From Bacillus kwashiorkori (GTDB lineage: Bacteria; Bacillota; Bacilli; Bacillales; Caldibacillaceae): a stretch of DNA of 64,000 bases. A model generated the notes under the pieces. The model saw only the letters and a list, made by a program, of their open reading frames with translations, did no database searches and had not been told where the DNA came from. The position numbers and the translations under genes are program-made. Positions 57,577 through 64,000 of the stretch are shown in pieces; position 1 is the first letter of the stretch; every line of letters begins with the position of its first letter. The stretch spans positions 62,001 to 126,000 of the forward strand of contig NZ_CTDX01000014.1 of the NCBI RefSeq assembly GCF_001375515.1, in the 5' to 3' direction.

Positions 57577-60318
57577 GTGAACTTAGAGAATAAGTTAATT
57601 TCTAAACAATATTATCAATCATTGGTCCGTGATTTTAAAGAAAACCATCCGATTCAATCGTTAGGGGAACTTTTTTTACTAGAACAAAAAAAAGAAATGC
57701 CAGATGCTTCATATATTCGTTTTTCGCAAGGTGAGGTCTATTATCAAAACAAAGACTACGAAGCAGCCATTTACAAATGGGAAAATGTGCACAATGAGTT
57801 AAAACCTTGGGCACAAAAAAACATTGGCGATGCATACTTTGAACTAGAACTCTATCCTACCGCTGAAAAAATATATACAGAAATTAATACAGAATCCATA
57901 CCATTACAAATGGAAATCCAATTACAATTGTTCGCACTGTATATCGAACAACACAATAGTGATGCGGCAAAACAAGCGATAAAAAAAGCTGTTTCAATAA
58001 ATCCTGATTATCCCAATGTAACAAAAATCGCCAAAAAACATTTTGAAAAAACACTAGATTGGGAAAGTGCTATGAACTTAGCTATATCAGAGGGGATACG
58101 TACCCAATCGTTATATTGGTTTGAACTCATTAAATCATACGTAAAGCAGAAAAAGGTTTATGAAATGCAGCCAGACTATTTTCATGAAGTATTAACAGTT
58201 CTTTTTAAGTTAGATAAATCGTTGTTTGAACAATTAGTTATTGCTTTATGGAATTATTTCAAAAATGAAGCAGCTTATTTTCCATGGTTAGTTGGGTTTA
58301 ACCGTTTATTTATAAGCCTAGAAGTAGATAGTTCCACAAAATGGAATTATTTGCCCGACCAATATGCACAATCTTATAAAGAATTAATGTCAGGGAATCA
58401 TTTATTAAATGAAATGAAAGTTGTGATTCCTGGATTTTTAAACACTTGGTTACTTTTGTCCAATAAAGAAACAGCTATTTTACCATGTGCTAACATCTTT
58501 GCTTGGAATGAAGTTATCCCACAATTTATTGCTCCAGAAATGTTGCAGGAAGCAGAAAAGTTAATTTTTCAATCAAATAACTATATCGATATTAATACAG
58601 AAACAGAGAAACTATATGTACAAATAATTAGCTGGAAACAACAGCAAAGATTAGAAGTGAACGGGCAACTTAATAGATTAAGCAACCATATATTAAATGA
58701 GAACAAGAATTATATTACACTTATTTCCATGATTGGAAGTGAAAAATCAGTTTTTGTTAATTCCCTGTTTAATAGGAATATATTACCAGAAGTACCGACA
58801 TCTGCTGTTACAATGTTCCAATATGGAGAAAAAAATTCTATTACCGAATATAAAGATAATCAATTCTTAGAAATATCAGATGTAGCAGATTATCATAGTT
58901 TTGTTGCAGCAAGACGAAGATCAACTGCAGCAAGTTATGATGTGAAATTGAATCATCCACACTTAAAAGAGTTTGAATTAGTTTTAATCGACACACCTGA
59001 TTTATATGGCAATATAGAATTAATGAATGATTTTGCTGATTTTCTCCATATTTCAGACGGTATCGCGATATTATTATATAAAGAACACCCAATAAGTAAC
59101 GAGGAATGGCAGTTATTAGAAAAACTAAAGTCTGAATATGGACATATTCCGTTATATTTTATTTTAGTAAATATGGATGATTTATATGAACAGCAAAGAG
59201 AAAGGGAAATGGTGGAAATTGGAAAGAAAAATATCGAAGTAAACTATTCAGATGCAACTATTTTTGCTTATTTTGATACAGAAAGTCACCGCAAATCCTT
59301 ATTGAAACTACTACAAGAAAGCAAGAAGAAAGATGTATATAATAAAGCCGAAAAATACGTATTTTTTATAAAAAGAATTATTGCAGATTTATTAGTGCAA
59401 CGAAAACAAGCCGAAAATCAACTGTTGGAATTGATTAATCAGAAGGAAGATTTATTACATCGAGTCATTGGTGCGAAAAATCAACTAACCGATCTACAAA
59501 AGGATAAAATCGCAATGATAAAAAAATCATATCATTTAGTTGCTGAGGAAATGCAAAATGAAATCATACAGAGATTACCGAAAGTGTTGCAAACGATGGC
59601 TGAAACCATTGACGAAGAACGTGATTTTTTTAAAATTAATCAAGAATTAAATGATGAAATGAATGAAAAAATTACTCAGTTTATTGAAAATATCATTTTA
59701 CCAGAATTTGAGAGCAGAATGAATGATTGGTTGAAGTTATCTGAACAAGAGTTAGAAGAAAGCAGAAAGTTTTTTGAGGAAATGGCTTATAGCCTCCATT
59801 CGTTAATTGGAGAAAACCAACTAGAAGCAGAGTTTGATTTTAACATACTAAACGACTGGCAACGGGATATTAATAGGTTAACGAGAAAAGTGGAGATAGC
59901 AAAAGCAAATATTTTACTGCGATATACACCGTCTCAAATATTTTTAAAAAGCACTGGTCGAGTCCTTTCCGTATTCTCTCAAAATAAAGCAACTTTAGTA
60001 AAAAAATATCAGTCATTTATAGAAAATGAAAATTATGAAGAAGTTGTAAAATCTATTGCTCACCAATTTGTGCAACCATTTACCTTAATTGAACAAGGGA
60101 TTGAACGGGATGTTGATATCTTTTTTGAAGATGCCTATGAAAAATTAATTCAATTAAGTAATGATACGGAAAAAGAAATTAGTGAGACGAAAGCCACTTT
60201 AATGAAATTAAAGGAAAATCCAGAAAGCTTTGAGGATCCGCTATCTATTTTTGAAATTTTACGTACGCAATTTGAAATCATTTTAAAAGTGATAAAGCCT
60301 GATCCGATAACAATATAA
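57577..60318 (+). CDS. TPR - dynamin-like GTPase-fold protein with degenerate P-loop
   Basis: 913-residue soluble protein. About residues 45-175 are TPR-like helical repeats (FSQGEVYYQNKDYEAAIYKW, AQKNIGDAYFELELYPTAEK). A dynamin-type G domain starts near residue 375: the P-loop is shortened to IGSEKS (Gly387-Ser391) in place of GxxxxGKS; G2 is PTSAVTMFQ; G3 is IDTPD (Asp472); G4 is NMDD in place of N/TKxD. Long helices from about residue 600 to the end resemble the stalk of dynamin-like proteins. GTG 57577 has AGGTG upstream; ATG 57571 is an alternative. It could be a pseudo-GTPase or bind membranes without hydrolysis. A terminator follows. Confidence 0.75.
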   Translation: MNLENKLISKQYYQSLVRDFKENHPIQSLGELFLLEQKKEMPDASYIRFSQGEVYYQNKDYEAAIYKWENVHNELKPWAQKNIGDAYFELELYPTAEKIYTEINTESIPLQMEIQLQLFALYIEQHNSDAAKQAIKKAVSINPDYPNVTKIAKKHFEKTLDWESAMNLAISEGIRTQSLYWFELIKSYVKQKKVYEMQPDYFHEVLTVLFKLDKSLFEQLVIALWNYFKNEAAYFPWLVGFNRLFISLEVDSSTKWNYLPDQYAQSYKELMSGNHLLNEMKVVIPGFLNTWLLLSNKETAILPCANIFAWNEVIPQFIAPEMLQEAEKLIFQSNNYIDINTETEKLYVQIISWKQQQRLEVNGQLNRLSNHILNENKNYITLISMIGSEKSVFVNSLFNRNILPEVPTSAVTMFQYGEKNSITEYKDNQFLEISDVADYHSFVAARRRSTAASYDVKLNHPHLKEFELVLIDTPDLYGNIELMNDFADFLHISDGIAILLYKEHPISNEEWQLLEKLKSEYGHIPLYFILVNMDDLYEQQREREMVEIGKKNIEVNYSDATIFAYFDTESHRKSLLKLLQESKKKDVYNKAEKYVFFIKRIIADLLVQRKQAENQLLELINQKEDLLHRVIGAKNQLTDLQKDKIAMIKKSYHLVAEEMQNEIIQRLPKVLQTMAETIDEERDFFKINQELNDEMNEKITQFIENIILPEFESRMNDWLKLSEQELEESRKFFEEMAYSLHSLIGENQLEAEFDFNILNDWQRDINRLTRKVEIAKANILLRYTPSQIFLKSTGRVLSVFSQNKATLVKKYQSFIENENYEEVVKSIAHQFVQPFTLIEQGIERDVDIFFEDAYEKLIQLSNDTEKEISETKATLMKLKENPESFEDPLSIFEILRTQFEIILKVIKPDPITI

Positions 60319-60328
60319 TCCAGTTTTC

Positions 60329-60384
60329 AAAGAGCTGCCTGCCTGAGAAATGAACATTTTCCGATTTAGGTAGCTCTTTTTTTG
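60329..60384 (+). terminator. Terminator after the dynamin-like gene
   Basis: AAGAGCTGCCT (60330-60340) and AGGTAGCTCTT (60368-60378) with a T-run. Confidence 0.8.
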
Positions 60385-60467
60385 CGTGAAAATACAGTGC
60401 TTCTTTTGTTCTATATACTACAAACTATCATATGTATGTAATAGGACAAGGATAGAGGGGGAGCGTA

Positions 60468-60866
60468 ATGGGTGCGAAACATGAAAAAATAGAAGTAACG
60501 GAAGAATTGGTTGAGCAATTCTTCTATTTGAGTAAACAAGCGAAGGAAATTGACCGTCAGTTGTCCATGTTGAAAAAAATTTTTAATGATTATTTAGATG
60601 AGTATTATGGGAGAAATGAGAGGGTGGACTTACAATTTGATCGTTTCCAACTGCAACGACAAGTCCGCGTAACGGAAAAATATGATGAGCCAAAAGTTGT
60701 GGAAAAACTGGAAAAGTTAAATTTAACGGACTGTATTAAAGTAGAAAAACGTCCAGACGGTGAAAAGATCCAAGCAGCAATTACGTTAGGACTATTAAAA
60801 GAAGAAGATTTACAGCAAATGAAGATTAAAAAAACTGCTACAGCGATTTCTGTGAAAGAAAAGTAA
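60468..60866 (+). CDS. Hypothetical helical protein
   Basis: 132 residues, soluble and highly charged. A first helical half (EELVEQFFYLSKQAKEIDRQ) leads to a beta-rich middle (FDRFQLQRQVRVTEKYDE) and a helical tail. The arrangement recalls small phage-derived proteins, but no family could be recognised. ATG 60468 follows AGGGGG. A terminator on each side makes it a single-gene unit. Confidence 0.65.
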   Translation: MGAKHEKIEVTEELVEQFFYLSKQAKEIDRQLSMLKKIFNDYLDEYYGRNERVDLQFDRFQLQRQVRVTEKYDEPKVVEKLEKLNLTDCIKVEKRPDGEKIQAAITLGLLKEEDLQQMKIKKTATAISVKEK

Positions 60867-60873
60867 TGAAGAA

Positions 60874-60918
60874 GTCAGGAATGTTCTATGAAATGATTAG
60901 ACATTCCTGATTTTTTGT
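60874..60918 (+). terminator. Terminator of the hypothetical gene
   Basis: TCAGGAATGT (60875-60884) and ACATTCCTGA (60901-60910) followed by TTTTTTG. In the remaining gap up to 61280 only a TATAAT at 61063 stands out. Confidence 0.85.
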
Positions 60919-61280
60919 CTTCACCCTGTAAAAATTGCCAAAAATGAGGTTCACACCCATTCCAATAGCAAGTTTATATAATCAGCTACTATAATAGCCT
61001 CTGAAAAAAGTTCATACTTAACGAATAAAGCGAACTTATTTTCCCTTTTAAAGCAAAAATTGTATAATAGCAAATAGCGACAAACGCAACAAACAGCCTA
61101 TCCGAAAAGGAAAATTTGCAAAAGCGAAAGCTAAGTTTATATCTTCTGCCCTTTTATGAAGGAATATTTGCCATAGAAAATGGTCATCTTACAATTAAAA
61201 TTTGTGTTACAGCATTTTATAAATAAATTCTTGTCATCTTCTTAGTAAGTTAAAATGCGTGAATAACTGGAGGTCTATCA

Positions 61281-62237
61281 TTGAAAGTAAAACTTTTTAC
61301 CGATACTGATTTAGATGGTTTAGGGTGTGGTATTATCGCAAGGATCGCATTCGGTGTGAATGTAGAAATTGCATACTGTTCTTATCGTAATCTGAATGAA
61401 CGTGTTACAGAGTTTATTCAAGAGGAAGAAAAACAATCTTACTACTTATTTATTACCGACTTAGCTGTGAATAAAGAAGTAGAAGGAAAATTGGCGGAAC
61501 GATTTAACCGTGGCCACCATGTACAAGTAATTGATCATCACGTTACTGCTTTGTATTTTAATGAGTATGATTGGGGAAAAGTAGTACCTATTGATGTTCA
61601 TGGGAAACAAACATCTGCTACTTCGTTATTTTACGACTTTGTTATAGAACAAGGATGGTTACAGCCGACAAAAGCATTAGCCGAATTTGTTGATTTAGTT
61701 CGCCAATATGATACTTGGGAATGGGAAGCAAATAATAATCTTCTTGCTAAACAGCTTAATGATTTATTTTTTATTTTCGGTAGAGAAGATTTTGAGACCG
61801 ATTTATTAAAAAGGTTACAAGCAAATAAAAGTACGTTTCAATTAACAGAAGTGGAACAAAAGCTGTTAGCGATTGAGTCAGAGAAAATTGAACGATATAT
61901 TAAGAAAAAAAATAACCAATTAATAAAAGCTCCGATACAAAATTATTCCATCGGGATAGTTCATGCAGAGCAATATTTATCTGAATTAGGGAATGCATTA
62001 AATAAATTAAACGACCAATTAGATATGATTGCTTTAGTTAATGTAGGAAGTAAGAAAATTGGCTTTCGTACCATTCATGACAAAGTGAATGTTGCAGAAT
62101 TTGCTAGGCAATTTGGCGGAGGCGGTCATCCGAAAGCTTCTGGATGTGACTTAAATGAGGATACGTTCCGGCTTTTTGTTACGGATGTCTTTCATTTGTT
62201 ACCTCTGAAAGAAGAACAACGTGATAAAGATATGTAA
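61281..62237 (+). CDS. DHH-family phosphoesterase, NrnB-like
   Basis: 318-residue phosphoesterase. DHH-domain motifs: FTDTDLDGLGCG (Asp8, Asp10, Asp12), ITDLAVN, the name-giving VIDHHVT, and in the DHHA1 part FGGGGHPKASG. The order and spacing fit B. subtilis NrnB (YngD), which degrades nano-RNA from the 5' end or short oligonucleotides, though this protein is shorter. The TTG start at 61281 is preceded by GGAGG. No recJ-like extra domains. Confidence 0.82.
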   Translation: MKVKLFTDTDLDGLGCGIIARIAFGVNVEIAYCSYRNLNERVTEFIQEEEKQSYYLFITDLAVNKEVEGKLAERFNRGHHVQVIDHHVTALYFNEYDWGKVVPIDVHGKQTSATSLFYDFVIEQGWLQPTKALAEFVDLVRQYDTWEWEANNNLLAKQLNDLFFIFGREDFETDLLKRLQANKSTFQLTEVEQKLLAIESEKIERYIKKKNNQLIKAPIQNYSIGIVHAEQYLSELGNALNKLNDQLDMIALVNVGSKKIGFRTIHDKVNVAEFARQFGGGGHPKASGCDLNEDTFRLFVTDVFHLLPLKEEQRDKDM

Positions 62238-62315
62238 GATAAATTGCCATGAGGGTTTCACACGAAAGATAACATACGAATTTCCCTTATACATATTTGC
62301 TTTTACGCCGTAAAT

Positions 62316-62358
62316 AGAAGTGGAGCGAACGTTAATGGACCTCCACCTCTATTTTATC
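62316..62358. terminator. Possible terminator between convergent genes
   Basis: AGAAGTGGAG (62317-62326) and CTCCACCTCT (62341-62350), with one G-T type mismatch, lie between the NrnB-like and GGDEF genes, followed by ATTTTAT. Confidence 0.55.
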
Positions 62359-62370
62359 TTTTTCCTCTAA

Positions 62371-63927
62371 TTAGCGAACGATAATCGTGTCCCGATTTCG
62401 CTTTGCTTCATACAGGGCACCATCTACTCGCTTATACAGTTCGTTAAATGTATCATTCTTACACCAAGTAGTACAGCCGATACTTACGGTTAGTGGAATA
62501 TGATAGCCAGCACATTCTATTTTGTTTTGCGCAATCGTATGCCGAATTCTTTCTGCCAATATCTTTCCGTCTTCTAAATCGCTATCAGGGAGGACTATAA
62601 CAAATTCCTCACCACCAAATCTACCGACAATATCGGAAGACCGTATCGATTTTTTGAAAATTTTTGCCAACTTCATTAAAACCTCATCACCAACATCATG
62701 ACCATATCGGTCATTCACCGATTTAAACAAATCCACATCAATAATCAGTAAGGAAAATGGTGACCTTTCTGTTTCTGCTTTAAGAATTAATTGTACAATT
62801 AATTCGTCTATGTATCTACGATTATATAACCCTGTCAAAAAATCTGTCTTAGCCTCATGCTCTCGGATTTTATTTAGTTCTTCTAATTGAAAAACAGTCT
62901 CCTTTAATTGCTTGTTTTTTTGTTCTAAACTATCCAATGCGATAGATAAAAGTTGGTTAAGCTGTTTGTTTTCCTTTAAAGTCAGTAATTGTCTAGTAAA
63001 TAGCAGGATAAAACAGATAAATGCACCAATCATCAAAATATTAAAATCCTTGATACTATAAACTAGGACAGTTATTAAAACACCAATACTAGATAATGGC
63101 AAAAAGTTGCCACGCATTAACTTTTGTAACCGTGTTTCATTTTCTTTAATTTTGGTGGAATGATTAGTGTATAAACTAGAAAATCCAATGGTGAACATAA
63201 ATAATGTCCATAGAGGCTCGGTTATTTTCTGAGTCAAAGGAAAACCTATAGCGGTATAATAAAGAAAGATTACTTCCACAAAAAAATAGATGCCAAAGCT
63301 ATATAGCAACAGTTTTAATGTTGTTTTAGATAAAAAGTGTTCGTTCAATAAGAAAGTTATATGTATTAATCCGAAAAAAATTAATAACTCTGTTAACGGG
63401 TAGGAAATCATCATAAATATTTCAGGGAAGGATGAATGACTACTTAAATAAAACGGCTTATAAATAAGCTCCCAACATATCGTTAAGACTACGGTAATAA
63501 TAATGAATATATCTAATATAGTTATGAGCGTACGTGTTTTTCTATTGTAAAACGAAACAGTAAAAACTAGTGCCCATAAAATTATGTTATAATTCAACAA
63601 ATAGAAAACATCAGAAATACTCGGAAAAGGGGGCTCTTTAAGTAGAGTGATATTATTGTAGTACCAAAAGAATTCACCAACAATACTGAATAAAATTCCA
63701 ATAAAAAGAAACTTCCAAAACACTTTTTCTTTACTGGAAGTTCTCTGAATAGCAAAAAATAGTAAAAAGGCACTAGTTACAGGACCGATAAACGAGAGAA
63801 TATTCGTTATGATCGTTTTTCCTAAACTATCAGAAACACCGAAAAGAATGATGTAATACAGCATCATATGCAACGGGATATAAAAATATAAGAAGCGCCG
63901 AATTGGATGTAAATTTATTTTTTGCAT
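62371..63927 (-). CDS. Membrane-bound diguanylate cyclase (GGDEF)
   Basis: 518-residue protein. The N-terminal 310 residues hold about nine membrane helices in a histidine-kinase-like sensor region without a named domain. A short coiled coil (about 320-350) leads to the GGDEF domain: EAKTDFLTGLYNRRYIDELI, DVDLFKSVNDRYGHDVGDEV, and the active site GGEEF. An RxxD (RSSD) stands five residues before GGEEF, the place of the allosteric inhibition site for c-di-GMP. All catalytic features seem intact, so it should make c-di-GMP. No EAL or PilZ gene in the window. Confidence 0.9.
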   Translation of the reverse strand: MQKINLHPIRRFLYFYIPLHMMLYYIILFGVSDSLGKTIITNILSFIGPVTSAFLLFFAIQRTSSKEKVFWKFLFIGILFSIVGEFFWYYNNITLLKEPPFPSISDVFYLLNYNIILWALVFTVSFYNRKTRTLITILDIFIIITVVLTICWELIYKPFYLSSHSSFPEIFMMISYPLTELLIFFGLIHITFLLNEHFLSKTTLKLLLYSFGIYFFVEVIFLYYTAIGFPLTQKITEPLWTLFMFTIGFSSLYTNHSTKIKENETRLQKLMRGNFLPLSSIGVLITVLVYSIKDFNILMIGAFICFILLFTRQLLTLKENKQLNQLLSIALDSLEQKNKQLKETVFQLEELNKIREHEAKTDFLTGLYNRRYIDELIVQLILKAETERSPFSLLIIDVDLFKSVNDRYGHDVGDEVLMKLAKIFKKSIRSSDIVGRFGGEEFVIVLPDSDLEDGKILAERIRHTIAQNKIECAGYHIPLTVSIGCTTWCKNDTFNELYKRVDGALYEAKRNRDTIIVR

Positions 63928-64000
63928 GTCATCCTCTCCTATTTGGACTGCCTGTAAATAATAGGACTTTATACCTATAATTTTACCATATTGCTTATTA

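Overview
The window looks like a chromosomal segment of a low-GC, spore-forming member of the Bacillaceae. The block yerA-yerB-yerC-pcrB-pcrA-ligA-camS ... gatC-gatA-gatB ... dgkB-rlmCD has the Bacillus subtilis order, ribosome binding sites are strong (AAGGAGG type) with many GTG/TTG starts, and CcpA (cre), PerR, GlcT-type (RAT) and preQ1-I control elements can be read directly. The species cannot be named. No rRNA, tRNA, CRISPR array, intact insertion sequence or prophage was seen.

Layout. 1-5 kb: purine permease (pbuG-like), then a glcT antiterminator gene and the glucose PTS permease ptsG, separated by a GlcT target (RAT) and a long terminator. 5-15.6 kb: a small DUF2892 membrane protein, then the conserved yerA...camS block. 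15.7-18.1 kb: proline/arginine catabolic dehydrogenase rocA, bracketed by copies of a palindromic repeat, and yueI. 18.6-21.8 kb: gatCAB. 22.5-32.2 kb: accessory genes lying between gatB and dgkB: a BaxI membrane protein, an odd thioredoxin-fold protein, a lipoprotein with a metalloprotease motif, a DUF2207 protein, a GabD-type dehydrogenase, and a four-gene ECF sigma / zinc anti-sigma / two membrane-protein operon. 32.4-35 kb: dgkB and rlmCD, followed by a decayed serine-recombinase tail. 35.5-37.8 kb: a GntR-controlled ABC cassette. 38-40.2 kb: ahpCF under a PerR box. 40.5-47.6 kb: EcsC, DUF3231, DUF393, SDR, EamA, KtrB-type and YgbA-type genes. 47.6-50.4 kb: a second RAT-antiterminator-PTS locus (nagP-like) with a perfect cre. 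50.4-54.5 kb: OsmC, TrhA/hemolysin III, DUF1836, an EIIC-type permease, and queT behind a preQ1-I riboswitch. 54.7-64 kb: Tyr-rich coiled-coil protein, split ThrE-type exporter, YuiD, a TPR-dynamin-like protein with a broken P-loop, an unknown small protein, an NrnB-like DHH phosphoesterase and a membrane diguanylate cyclase.

How genes fit together. The two PTS loci each pair a BglG/PRD antiterminator with a permease and share a 19-base identical RAT core, so they may cross-regulate. NagP lacks a IIA domain and probably borrows IIA from PtsG. The ECF operon reads as a self-contained envelope-stress module. Its sigma gene appears to start at a rare ATT codon behind a perfect Shine-Dalgarno.

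The most unusual items are the TPR-dynamin-like protein with a shortened P-loop (57.6 kb), the ECF operon (29.1 kb), the paired RAT circuit (2.6 and 47.7 kb), a short membrane peptide reading frame interrupted in an A-run just before nagP (48.8 kb), and GGGGACAGTCCCC-type palindromes that now form the 3' end of at least one coding sequence.
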